DNA of 13,921 nucleotides, taken from contig JAYENR010000112.1 of assembly GCA_034722175.1 (NCBI GenBank), positions 1 through 13,921 on the forward strand. Direction: 5' to 3'. The notes under the pieces were generated by a model. The model did not search any database. It saw only the letters and a list, made by a program, of their open reading frames with translations, and was not told where the DNA came from. A program made the position numbers and the translations under genes. This stretch comes from Thiomicrorhabdus sp034722175. Its GTDB lineage: Bacteria > Pseudomonadota > Gammaproteobacteria > Thiomicrospirales > Thiomicrospiraceae. This document shows, piece by piece, positions 6,150-13,192 of the stretch (positions are counted from its first letter, which is position 1; the number at the start of each line of letters is the position of its first letter).

Positions 6150-6542
6150 TTAACGTTTTGAGAACTGCGGACGACGACGTGCTTTACGTAGACCGACTTT
6201 CTTACGCTCAACCTGACGAGCATCACGAGTCAATAGACCACGTGCACGCAGTGCAGAACGGTTACCTTCTTCGTATGCTACTAGCGCACGAGAGATACCG
6301 TGACGTACCGCACCCGCTTGACCAGTAGTTCCACCACCTGAACAAGTGATGTATGCGTCAAACTTCTCTAGGTTGTCTGTCGCTTCTAAAGGTTGGTTAA
6401 TCACCATTAAGTCTGTTTCACGAGCAAAGTACTCAGTGATATCACGACCATTAACAGTCATTTTCCCAGAACCCGCTTTTAAGAATACGCGAGCGACTGA
6501 GCTTTTACGACGACCTGTTCCGTAGTATTGTTCTGTTGCCAT
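6150..6542 (-). CDS. rpsI: 30S ribosomal protein S9 (uS9)
   Basis: A 130-residue full-length uS9. It opens with the family motif QYYGTGRRKSSVARVFLKAG, contains GGGTTGQAGAVRHGISRALV, and ends in the basic tail LRKARRRPQFSKR, which in the assembled 30S subunit reaches the P-site tRNA. It lies 12 bases after rplM, and its AGAGG Shine-Dalgarno overlaps the rplM stop codon, so the pair is cotranscribed as in most bacteria. A strong terminator follows. The petABC or sspA genes that often follow rpsI in gammaproteobacteria are not here. Confidence 0.98.
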   Translation of the reverse strand: MATEQYYGTGRRKSSVARVFLKAGSGKMTVNGRDITEYFARETDLMVINQPLEATDNLEKFDAYITCSGGGTTGQAGAVRHGISRALVAYEEGNRSALRARGLLTRDARQVERKKVGLRKARRRPQFSKR

Positions 6543-6554
6543 AATAATAATCCT

Positions 6555-6983
6555 CTACAACTCAAGTGCTTTAGGTTGTTGTGCAGTATGAGGGTGATCT
6601 GTACCCGCATACACTTTTAGTTTTTTAAACATTGCACGCCCTAGAGGACCTCTTGGCAACATTCCTTTTACTGCGAACTCAACTGGACGCTCAGGTGCTT
6701 TAGCAATTAACTTCTCGAAGTTAGTTGACTTAAGACTACCGATATATCCAGTGTGGTGGTGGTACATTTTGTCTGTACGTTTGTTACCAGTTACAGCAAT
6801 TTTATCTGCGTTGATAACAACAATGTAGTCACCACAATCAGCGTGTGGAGTGTATTCTGGCTTGTGCTTACCACGTAAACGTGAAGCGATTTCTGCCGCC
6901 ATACGACCTAAAGTTTTACCTTCAGCGTCTACAATATACCAGTCGCGTTTGATTTCAGCTGGTTTTGCAACAAATGTTTTCAT
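6555..6983 (-). CDS. rplM: 50S ribosomal protein L13 (uL13)
   Basis: A 142-residue full-length uL13. It begins MKTFVAKPAEIKRDWYIVDA, carries the hallmark GRMAAEIASRLRGKHKPEYTPH and later VKGMLPRGPLGRAMFKKLKVY, and ends with HPHTAQQPKALEL. L13 is an early-assembling protein of the large ribosomal subunit. AGGA precedes the ATG by seven bases. It is the first gene of the rplM-rpsI operon behind a near-consensus promoter at 7116-7144, with a leader of about 125 bases. In Escherichia coli L13 represses its own mRNA through the leader; whether this leader does so cannot be told by eye. Confidence 0.98.
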   Translation of the reverse strand: MKTFVAKPAEIKRDWYIVDAEGKTLGRMAAEIASRLRGKHKPEYTPHADCGDYIVVINADKIAVTGNKRTDKMYHHHTGYIGSLKSTNFEKLIAKAPERPVEFAVKGMLPRGPLGRAMFKKLKVYAGTDHPHTAQQPKALEL

Positions 6984-7110
6984 AATTTGTTCCTAATATA
7001 ATAAATAATCCAATTCCAAAAGACCTATAAATTCAAAGACTTAAAAAATAATTAAATCTATAAATCCACTTACTGTTTTAACGGGCAATAAGGGGGAAGG
7101 ACTAAAGAGG
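6984..7110 (-). promoter_or_regulatory. 5' leader of rplM-rpsI mRNA
   Basis: The region between the predicted transcription start and the rplM ATG is about 125 bases, AT-rich, with a direct repeat of ATTTATAG on the minus strand. By analogy with L13 autogenous control it may hold a repressor-binding structure, but I could not draw a convincing conserved fold. Confidence 0.35.
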
Positions 7111-7115
7111 GGCGA

Positions 7116-7144
7116 ATTATACTCGGTTAGAGTCGAGTTATCAA
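7116..7144 (-). promoter_or_regulatory. Promoter of rplM-rpsI
   Basis: TTGATA (7144-7139) and a perfect TATAAT (7121-7116) on the minus strand are separated by 17 bases. This is the strongest sigma-70 match in the window, as expected for a ribosomal protein operon. Confidence 0.88.
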
Positions 7145-7376
7145 TCACTTAAACAAAATTAAGTTTCAATTATGGATAGAGTTTGCGTATTAGTAAATCG
7201 TGATTCACCACGAAGACACGAAGGCACGAAGTTTTTTTAAGTAAAAGAGCAGTAACAAAGGCTCATCGAACTTTAAAAGTAAGCAGGCCAGCTGAATTTT
7301 GTATCTATTTTTTACCACAAAGTCATCAAGACGCGAAGATTGATTGTCAAATATATTTTTTAGACGTTTAAAACCA

Positions 7377-7414
7377 AACAGGCCTGGTTGAAACTAAATC
7401 CAACCAGGCCTGTT
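7377..7414 (-). terminator. Perfect 14-bp hairpin downstream of ychF; possible terminator
   Basis: AACAGGCCTGGTTG (7377-7390) and CAACCAGGCCTGTT (7401-7414) are exact reverse complements around a 10-base loop. On the minus strand it is followed by TGGTTTTAAA, a weak T-rich tail, so it could end transcription of ychF 95 bases after its stop. Each arm contains one copy of the dispersed 12-mer CAGGCCTGGTTG, so the hairpin is a pair of that word in opposite orientation. Confidence 0.6.
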
Positions 7415-7447
7415 CAACTTTAGATTTTAGATAATTTACAACTTTTA

Positions 7448-7495
7448 TCTTCGTGTCTTCGTGTCTTCGTGTCTTCGTGTCTTCGTGTCTTCGTG
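7448..7495. repeat. Tandem 8-bp repeat, six exact copies of TCTTCGTG
   Basis: Six perfect head-to-tail copies fill 48 bases, ending 13 bases from the ychF stop codon. The last copies form the right arm of the larger inverted-repeat element. Such exact short tandem repeats are prone to copy-number change by slippage. It is outside any coding sequence, so phase variation of a protein is not implied. Confidence 0.9.
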
Positions 7496-7508
7496 GTTAA
7501 CTCTATTA

Positions 7509-8600
7509 CTAAACATTAAATCTAAAGTGCATAACATCGCCATCTTGAACGATGTAGTCTTTCCCTTCTAAACGTTGTTTACCAGCCGCTTTTGCACCCG
7601 CGTCACCATTACAGGCTACATAATCGTCATAAGCAGTCACTTCAGCACGGATAAACCCTTTTTCAAAGTCAGTATGAATCACACCCGCTGCCTGTGGAGC
7701 AGTCGCCCCTTTCTTCACTGTCCAGGCACGCACCTCTTTTACACCTGCGGTAAAGTAAGTCTGCAGACCTAACAATTCATAACCGGCACGAATCACACGG
7801 TTAAGACCTGGCTCATCCTGTCCCATCTCTTCCAAGAAGTCCGCTTTATCTTCTTCATCCAGTTGAGCGATCTCTTCTTCTAATGAAGCACAAATGGCCA
7901 CCACAACCGCACCTTGTTGATCAGCCAGCTCACGAACCGAATCCAAAAGTGGATTATTTTCAAAACCATCTTCATTGACATTAGCAATGTACATCATTGG
8001 CTTAACAGTTAATAAATGTAGATCACTCAACTCTTTTAATTCATCTTCAGACAGATCAATTAAACGAACTAATTTACCCTCTTCCAACTCTACTAATACT
8101 TTTTTCAACAACTCTAATCTTGCCGTAGCCGTCTTATCACCACTTTTAGCAATACGGATGACTTTTTGAATCGCTTTTTCAATTGATTCCATATCCGCAA
8201 AGATCAGTTCCATATTGATGATTTCGATATCAGAAATTGGATCAACTTTGCCTGCAACGTGAACAATGTCATCATTTTCAAAACAACGTACCACTTGAAC
8301 AATCGCATCGGTTTCACGGATATTGGCTAAGAACTTATTACCCAGACCTTCACCTTTAGACGCCCCTTCAACCAAACCAGCAATATCCATAAAATCGACC
8401 GTGGCCGCTAAAGTACGCTCAGGATTTACAATAGCTGCCAAAGCATCTTCACGTGCGTCCGGAACAGGTACGACACCGACATTAGGCTCAATCGTACAGA
8501 ACGGGTAGTTTGCAGACTCAATTCCTGCATTTGTTAAAGCATTAAACAGTGTCGATTTTCCAACATTGGGTAGCCCAACAATTCCGCATTTAATGGCCAT
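7509..8600 (-). CDS. ychF: Redox-regulated ribosome-associated ATPase YchF (OLA1 family)
   Basis: A 363-residue full-length protein. The P-loop GLPNVGKS is at 9-16, the G3-like DFMDIAGL at 69-76, and the G4 position reads NVNE (207-210) instead of NKxD, the substitution that makes YchF/OLA1 prefer ATP over GTP. The C-terminal TGS domain ends KDYIVQDGDVMHFRFNV. Known members bind ribosomes and take part in stress responses. AGGAG precedes the ATG with good spacing. It lies 78 bases after pth on the same strand, the usual pth-ychF pairing, and is followed by the TCTTCGTG repeats. Confidence 0.97.
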   Translation of the reverse strand: MAIKCGIVGLPNVGKSTLFNALTNAGIESANYPFCTIEPNVGVVPVPDAREDALAAIVNPERTLAATVDFMDIAGLVEGASKGEGLGNKFLANIRETDAIVQVVRCFENDDIVHVAGKVDPISDIEIINMELIFADMESIEKAIQKVIRIAKSGDKTATARLELLKKVLVELEEGKLVRLIDLSEDELKELSDLHLLTVKPMMYIANVNEDGFENNPLLDSVRELADQQGAVVVAICASLEEEIAQLDEEDKADFLEEMGQDEPGLNRVIRAGYELLGLQTYFTAGVKEVRAWTVKKGATAPQAAGVIHTDFEKGFIRAEVTAYDDYVACNGDAGAKAAGKQRLEGKDYIVQDGDVMHFRFNV

Positions 8601-8661
8601 TCTGTTTCTCCTGAATGAATAGTGGTATTACAAGACTGTTTATAAAAACGAATGATTTCTG

Positions 8662-8673
8662 AACAGGCCTGTT
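8662..8673. repeat. Perfect 12-bp palindrome AACAGGCCTGTT between pth and ychF
   Basis: AACAGGCCTGTT is its own reverse complement and begins within the pth-ychF spacer six bases from the pth stop. It shares the AGGCCTG core and flanking A/T bases with the dispersed CAGGCCTGGTTG copies, so it may be a diverged member of that set. With no loop it is unlikely to be a terminator. Confidence 0.6.
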
Positions 8674-8678
8674 TAGAA

Positions 8679-9251
8679 TTATTTTGTATGCAACAGATGC
8701 ATTGCTTTTTGTAGATCGCCTGAAGCCAATTCAGGCACGACCTTACTGGCATTGTAAATTGCATCATCAATAAGTTGACGATCTGGTTTAGACGGTGCTT
8801 TTAACACATAGTCCACGACCATATCTCTATGACCTGGATGGCCTATACCCAAACGCAGACGAGCAAAAGTCTTACCCATCACTGCAATGGTATCTCTTAA
8901 GCCATTATGACCACCATGACCACCGCCCACTTTTAACTTAGCCACTCCCGCTTCTAAATCAAGTTCGTCATGAACAACTAGAATAGATTCTACTGGGATT
9001 TTATAAAAATTGGCTAAGGCTTGAATAGACTGACCACTGCGGTTCATAAAGGTCGCTGGCTTTAACAGCCAAAAATCGAGTCCATTAGATTGGACACGCG
9101 CTGCCTGACCTAGAAATTTGGTCTCTGGACGAAATACTACACCATACTGTCTAGCTACTTCGTCCACAAACCAAAAACCGGCGTTATGTCGAGTCTGATC
9201 ATACTTATCGCCTGGATTACCCAGACCAACAATGAGTTGAACAGATGACAT
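8679..9251 (-). CDS. pth: Peptidyl-tRNA hydrolase
   Basis: A 190-residue Pth. It hydrolyses the ester bond of peptidyl-tRNAs released from stalled ribosomes, recycling tRNA in the cytoplasm. Active-site residues are visible: H22 in QTRHNAGF, N70 in ATFMNRSG, D95 in VVHDELDL and N116 in GGGHGGHNGLRD. The N-terminus LIVGLGNPGDKYDQTRHN is the family signature. It lies 50 bases after rplY, with an intervening hairpin, and 78 bases before ychF; all three probably share the promoter near 10001. The Shine-Dalgarno (AAGAG) is weak. Confidence 0.97.
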   Translation of the reverse strand: MSSVQLIVGLGNPGDKYDQTRHNAGFWFVDEVARQYGVVFRPETKFLGQAARVQSNGLDFWLLKPATFMNRSGQSIQALANFYKIPVESILVVHDELDLEAGVAKLKVGGGHGGHNGLRDTIAVMGKTFARLRLGIGHPGHRDMVVDYVLKAPSKPDRQLIDDAIYNASKVVPELASGDLQKAMHLLHTK

Positions 9252-9273
9252 AAACGCCGGCTCTTAGTTACTT

Positions 9274-9303
9274 AATCTATTATTGAAAAATCAATAACAG
9301 ATT
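9274..9303 (-). other. Intercistronic hairpin between rplY and pth
   Basis: AATCT-a-TTATTGA, loop AAAA, TCAATAA-c-AGATT forms a 7-bp plus 5-bp stem with one mismatch, overlapping the rplY stop codon. No T-tract follows, so it is more likely an RNA-processing or mRNA-stability element that lets rplY be made in excess of pth. That role is inference. Confidence 0.5.
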
Positions 9304-9889
9304 AACCTGCACGCTTAGCTTTACCGATTGTGACAACCGCTTGGTCATAATCAGTATTACCGTGAGTAAGAGCTGTAATAACAACACCCTCTGGTAATTT
9401 AAGCTCAGATAAACGCATGCTTGTACCCGCTTCCATTTCAGAAACATCAACCGTCAATGCAGTTGGAAGGTTTTTAGCTAGACAACGGATTTCAACCGTT
9501 GACTGAAGCATCGTCATCATTCCACCCGCTTTAACACCAGGAGATGTTGACTTACCTTCAAAAGTAAATGGTACTTTCTTAGTAATGAAAACAGTATCGT
9601 TTACACGCTGTAAATCGATGTGTGAAACGGCACCCGTTGCTGGGTGACGCTGCATATCTTTAACGATACACTGCTCAGACTCACCGCCTTGAACATCAAT
9701 CGTTAACACAGAGTTAAACATATTAACGTCTTCAAAACCGTGACGAATTAACTTATCTGTAAAAGAGATCGATACTGCATCTTTTCCTGCACCATAGATG
9801 ATTGCTGGTACTTTACCCGCATGACGAAGGCGGCGGCTCGCACCTTTCCCTTCTTCAGTACGGATTTCTGCTGTCCATGTTTGGCTCAT
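9302..9889 (-). CDS. rplY: 50S ribosomal protein L25, long CTC form (bL25)
   Basis: A 195-residue bL25 of the CTC type: residues ~1-95 are the 5S rRNA-binding L25 domain (GKGASRRLRHAGKVPAIIYG; HPATGAVSHIDLQRV), and residues ~96-195 are the extra beta-rich C-terminal domain (VPFTFEGKSTSPGVKAGGMM). This long form replaces the ~94-residue protein of Escherichia coli and is typical of Pseudomonas-like gammaproteobacteria. The start at 9889 (MSQTWTAEIR) has a GGAG eight bases upstream. It has its own promoter after the prs terminator and leads the rplY-pth-ychF series. Confidence 0.96.
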   Translation of the reverse strand: MSQTWTAEIRTEEGKGASRRLRHAGKVPAIIYGAGKDAVSISFTDKLIRHGFEDVNMFNSVLTIDVQGGESEQCIVKDMQRHPATGAVSHIDLQRVNDTVFITKKVPFTFEGKSTSPGVKAGGMMTMLQSTVEIRCLAKNLPTALTVDVSEMEAGTSMRLSELKLPEGVVITALTHGNTDYDQAVVTIGKAKRAG

Positions 9890-10000
9890 TGTTTTTACTC
9901 CAAATAGTAACCGCTTCCACTCACTGTTCTCAGGAGCTTTCTTCTAGAAACGATCTAATTAAACGGCTTACGTTCGCGACCAAACGCAAGTGAAGCGGGC

Positions 10001-10006
10001 ATTATA
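10001..10006 (-). promoter_or_regulatory. -10 element of the rplY promoter
   Basis: A perfect TATAAT on the minus strand, in GAGTATAATGCCCGC. The -35 region is poor (TGGTAA or GTGGTA at 16-17 bases). The predicted start near 9994 leaves a leader of roughly 105 bases before rplY. It lies between the prs terminator and rplY. Confidence 0.7.
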
Positions 10007-10085
10007 CTCAAAAGCGAAGGATTTACCACTGTTTTTTAGTTAATTTCCACCTAATTTTCAACAACTTCACTCTATTTCCAGATAC

Positions 10086-10111
10086 AAAAAAGGCGCCCTA
10101 AAGGCGCCTTT
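10086..10111 (-). terminator. Terminator of prs
   Basis: AAAGGCGCC, loop TTTAG, GGCGCCTTT on the minus strand: a perfect 9-bp stem running into a T-tract, 19 bases after the prs stop. Confidence 0.9.
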
Positions 10112-10129
10112 CAAACCAATCATTTACGA

Positions 10130-11086
10130 TCAGTGCTTCATCAATGCGGTCACAGACTCTTCGGTATTCACACGACGAATCGTTTCACCCAGCATACTTG
10201 CAATTGATACTCGTCTAATTTTTGCACATGCCAACGCTTCAGCACTCTCAGGAATCGAATCAGTCACGACCAACTCTTTTAACACAGAGTTTTGAATATT
10301 CTCTACTGCAGGACCAGATAAAACCGCATGGACAACATAAGCGGAAACACTGCTTGCACCACGCTCCATTAAAGCATTTGCCGCTTTACATAAGGTTCCT
10401 GCTGTATCAACCATATCATCAACAATGATGCAGTCCTTACCTTTAATGTCACCAATAATATTCATCACCTGAGCCACATTGGCTTTTGGACGACGTTTAT
10501 CAATGATTGCCATTTCAGCGTTAATTGACTTCGCTACCGCACGAGCACGAACCACACCACCCATATCGGGAGAAACGACAGTCACATTATCCAAGTTATA
10601 GTTCTTGTGCATATCCTCAACCAATAGAGGTGAACCGTAGATATTATCTACAGGGATATCAAAGAAACCTTGAATCTGATCCGAGTGCAAATCAACCGTG
10701 ACTACACGATCCGCACCCGCGGCGGTAATCATATCGGCTGCTAAACGAGCGGTAATCGGTACACGTGCTGAATACGGACGACGATCTTGACGAGCAAAAC
10801 CATAATAAGGGATAACCGCTGTAATTCGTGCTGCTGATGCACGCTTTAGCGCATCAATCATCACCAGCATTTCCATTAAGTTAACGGCGGGTTCAGGCGT
10901 ACAAGTCGGTTGAAGAACATAGACATCTTGACCACGAACAGACTCTTTAATCTCAACCATGATTTCGCCATCGCTAAAACGACCTACATCGGCTTTACCA
11001 AGTGGGATATCTAAATAATTGGAGATGTTTTCTGCAAGACTGACATTTGCGTTTCCCGCAAAAATCATGACATTTCTATTAGCCAT
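10130..11086 (-). CDS. prs: Ribose-phosphate pyrophosphokinase (PRPP synthase)
   Basis: A 318-residue class I PRPP synthase. It transfers pyrophosphate from ATP to ribose 5-phosphate, giving PRPP for purine, pyrimidine, NAD, histidine and tryptophan synthesis. Visible motifs are FSDGEIMVEI, the flexible-loop region around RQDRRPYSAR (99-108), VDLHSDQIQGFFD with H134, and the PRPP-binding loop DCIIVDDMVDTAGT (218-231). AGGAG is eight bases before the ATG. The gene starts 54 bases after the 3' end of tRNA-Gln with no promoter evident between, so the two are likely one transcript. A strong terminator follows. The usual upstream partner ispE is missing. Confidence 0.97.
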   Translation of the reverse strand: MANRNVMIFAGNANVSLAENISNYLDIPLGKADVGRFSDGEIMVEIKESVRGQDVYVLQPTCTPEPAVNLMEMLVMIDALKRASAARITAVIPYYGFARQDRRPYSARVPITARLAADMITAAGADRVVTVDLHSDQIQGFFDIPVDNIYGSPLLVEDMHKNYNLDNVTVVSPDMGGVVRARAVAKSINAEMAIIDKRRPKANVAQVMNIIGDIKGKDCIIVDDMVDTAGTLCKAANALMERGASSVSAYVVHAVLSGPAVENIQNSVLKELVVTDSIPESAEALACAKIRRVSIASMLGETIRRVNTEESVTALMKH

Positions 11087-11140
11087 TTAAGGCACTCCTG
11101 TTCAAAGGACAAAATGATTTGGGGAATTCGGATAGGATAT

Positions 11141-11215
11141 TGGCAGGGCTGGCAGGATTCGAACCTGCGGTACACTGGATCAAAACCAGATGCCTTACCG
11201 CTTGGCTACAGCCCT
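11141..11215 (-). tRNA. tRNA-Gln, anticodon TTG
   Basis: A 75-base cloverleaf on the minus strand with encoded CCA end. Acceptor AGGGCTG/CAGCCCT pairs over 7 bp; the D-arm is GCCAAGCGGTAAGGC; the anticodon loop is TTTTGAT with TTG at 11183-11181; the T-arm is GCAGG-TTCGAAT-CCTGC. The outermost anticodon-stem pair is T-T. Anticodon UUG reads CAA and, by wobble, CAG. A tRNA-Gln upstream of prs is also found in Pseudomonas. Confidence 0.96.
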
Positions 11216-11245
11216 TTAATATCGTTGTCGTTAAGACAGGTGCGT

Positions 11246-11273
11246 ATTATCCATTTATTTTCCCTAACTTCAA
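11246..11273 (-). promoter_or_regulatory. Candidate promoter for tRNA-Gln and prs
   Basis: TTGAAG (11273-11268) and GATAAT (11251-11246) on the minus strand are spaced by 16 bases; the start near 11239 would leave a short 5' leader before the tRNA, to be removed by RNase P. It lies in the 121-base gap after the TPR gene, which has no obvious terminator of its own. Confidence 0.55.
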
Positions 11274-11336
11274 GTAAAAAACAGAAAAAAACTAATCTTT
11301 CTTCTCTTTACCCAAACTGTTTTTAACGAGACCATC

Positions 11337-13172
11337 TTATTTGATTGGTACCCCAGATTGCAAATTTTCAATAAGCATTTGATATCGTTTATTTTTTGAA
11401 AAGCTAGCTAGATTCTTTTGCCATAGCGCTTTCGCTTGCTGTGTTTTACCCAACTGCCACAAGGTTGCCACTAAATGTATAACAACCTCTTCATCCAGCT
11501 TAATCGCCAACGCTTGACGTAAATAATTTTCGGCTTTTGCATAGTCCTGTAACTGATAGTTCAACCAACCAACACTATCCAAAACATAATAACTGCCTGG
11601 GTCTAATTCTAAAGCCTTCTCCAAAAGCTTTGTCGCTTCCTCTAACCTCTCACCTTGCTCAACATAAAAATAACCCAAGGCATTAAGTGCATCTACTGAA
11701 TCAGGCTGCAGCTCTAAAACCTTATATAAGTTTCTTTCGTACCCGTCATAACGCTGAAGATCATAAAAAAGTACCGCCTGCGCTAATAACATCTGTTGGT
11801 TATTCGGTGCAATGTTTAGAGCTTGCTCATACATCTCGATGGATTGTGCTAAATCTTGATTAGCACGATAAAAAATTGCTTTAGCCCTTAATAGCTTTAC
11901 CTGACTCTTTTTATCCGTCACCTCTATCGCATCCAATACCGCAATCGCCGCCTCTGCCCCCTTTATTGGAAAGGTAATTTCAGCGATATGTAATTGAGCA
12001 TCTACTCGATAAGGATCGGCTTTAACCTTCTCAAAATACTCAATCGCAGACTGCATTTGATCTTGCTCTTGGCTTAACACCCCCAGATAATAAAATCCGA
12101 CAGAGGCATAGGCCTTTTGTTCAGAGATCTGTTTTAAATTTGCGGTGGCTTCAGGAAATTTTTCCAACTCTATTTGCAATAAGGCCAGTGACAAACGTGA
12201 AGTACTTGCCTCGGGGTTGGCTTGCAGAATAACTTGATAGCGTTTTTCAGCCTCAGACAGAAGCTCGGCTTTAACCTCTAAACGAGCTACTCGCTCTTGA
12301 ACCAACCAGTCTTCTTGATTATTCTCTAAATAACGGTTTAAAACTTTTAAGCCAATTTTAGGGTCGGTAAACTGCAAATAGACCTTAGACAACAGATGAT
12401 AAACCTGTTTAGTCGCTTTTTGCTGTACCTGTTTGTCTGGCTCTGCCGTTTCTAATTTCAATAACGCTTTATTCAAAACTTGTTCGGCTAACACATACTG
12501 CTGGTAGTGCGAAGCTAGCACGCCATAACTGTAATAGGACTGCCATAACTCACTATACTGACTGACTACTTTTTCAAAAAAGGGTAAAGCAACGTCTGCT
12601 TTTGCTGATCTTGCTATACGCTGCGCTGCTGACAACACTTCATTATCTGGGCTCACCTCTGACAATGCTCGATATTTATCCCACTGCTCAATGGCAAGAT
12701 CAAGCTTACCTTGACGTAGCGACATCAAATACGCCGCACGCCATGGAGTCGGTTTCTCAGGCTCGACCTCTAACCACAACTGCGTTGCTTTTAAAATATC
12801 CGCTTCTTGATAAGTGGTCATCGACAGGTGAAAAGCGCGTTCAACCAGGCCTGCATCACGTGTTTGTTCGGCTAACGGATACAACAGCTCAAACGCTTTA
12901 GCTGGCAAACCTTTTTCAACCAATAACTCTGCAGTCAAAATTTGTGCAATCACGGATGCCGTCATTCCAGATGACGTCACACGCTGTTCAGAAGCATCAA
13001 CCTGGGTGGCTATCTGTGGTTGAACTGAATCCAGATATTGGTCAGTTGTATTTTCAGATAAAGAGGTACACCCTGTGGTTAGCAATAGACTTAAAACAGC
13101 CGCGCCTCCAACCCCAAATTTTAATTGTTTGGTTTGCTTACTCTTTTTTCCAATCATCGTTTTTATCTGCAT
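11337..13172 (-). CDS. lbcA: TPR lipoprotein, LbcA-like
   Basis: A 611-residue precursor if started at the ATG at 13172; GTG at 13196 would fall inside a hairpin and ATG at 13157 is also possible. A lipoprotein signal ends at LLTTGC (Cys35), with Thr at +2, which fits outer-membrane sorting. The rest is a run of tetratricopeptide repeats; the C-terminal third is clearest (NIAPNNQQMLLAQAVLFYDL; LQPDSVDALNALGYFYVEQ; ALELDPGSYYVLDSVGWLNY). The gene is divergent from hemA and upstream of tRNA-Gln-prs, exactly the site of Pseudomonas lbcA, whose product binds the protease CtpA and brings it peptidoglycan hydrolases to degrade. Orthology rests on architecture and synteny. lolB and ispE, which follow lbcA in Pseudomonas, are absent here. 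Confidence 0.78.
   Translation of the reverse strand: MQIKTMIGKKSKQTKQLKFGVGGAAVLSLLLTTGCTSLSENTTDQYLDSVQPQIATQVDASEQRVTSSGMTASVIAQILTAELLVEKGLPAKAFELLYPLAEQTRDAGLVERAFHLSMTTYQEADILKATQLWLEVEPEKPTPWRAAYLMSLRQGKLDLAIEQWDKYRALSEVSPDNEVLSAAQRIARSAKADVALPFFEKVVSQYSELWQSYYSYGVLASHYQQYVLAEQVLNKALLKLETAEPDKQVQQKATKQVYHLLSKVYLQFTDPKIGLKVLNRYLENNQEDWLVQERVARLEVKAELLSEAEKRYQVILQANPEASTSRLSLALLQIELEKFPEATANLKQISEQKAYASVGFYYLGVLSQEQDQMQSAIEYFEKVKADPYRVDAQLHIAEITFPIKGAEAAIAVLDAIEVTDKKSQVKLLRAKAIFYRANQDLAQSIEMYEQALNIAPNNQQMLLAQAVLFYDLQRYDGYERNLYKVLELQPDSVDALNALGYFYVEQGERLEEATKLLEKALELDPGSYYVLDSVGWLNYQLQDYAKAENYLRQALAIKLDEEVVIHLVATLWQLGKTQQAKALWQKNLASFSKNKRYQMLIENLQSGVPIK
12842..12853 (-). repeat. Dispersed 12-mer CAGGCCTGGTTG, copy 4
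   Basis: An exact copy within the lbcA-like gene, read on the coding strand as part of the codons for DAGLVER. See copies at 146-157, 7379-7390 and 7401-7412. Confidence 0.8.
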
Positions 13173-13192
13173 ATCCAATTTTATTCCAGTCA

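Larger units (their letters stand above)
7207..7497. repeat. Inverted-repeat element of ACGAAG units, between rplM and ychF
   Basis: The left end (7207-7231) and the reverse complement of the right end (7473-7497) agree at 24 of 25 positions (ACCACGAAGACACGAAG, then G/A, CACGAAG). A diverged third copy lies inside at 7314-7338 (19 of 25 matches to the left end). The ~290-base unit has no open reading frame of note and no obvious target-site duplication. It holds the tandem repeat at 7448-7495 and the hairpin at 7377-7414. Similar CACGAAG-rich strings occur between genes in many unrelated bacteria, to my recollection, without an agreed function. Confidence 0.65.

Noticed and set aside
7448..7495. 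Repeats as a possible CRISPR array
   Set aside because: The 8-bp units are head to tail with no spacers, and no cas genes are near.
8662..8673. AACAGGCCTGTT as a terminator of pth
   Set aside because: A 12-bp palindrome with no loop cannot form a stable hairpin, and no T-tract follows.
11114..11326. A 70-residue plus-strand frame over the tRNA-Gln region
   Set aside because: It runs antisense through a clear tRNA gene; its WQDSNLRYTGSKPDALPLGYSP string is the well-known false translation of tRNA genes.
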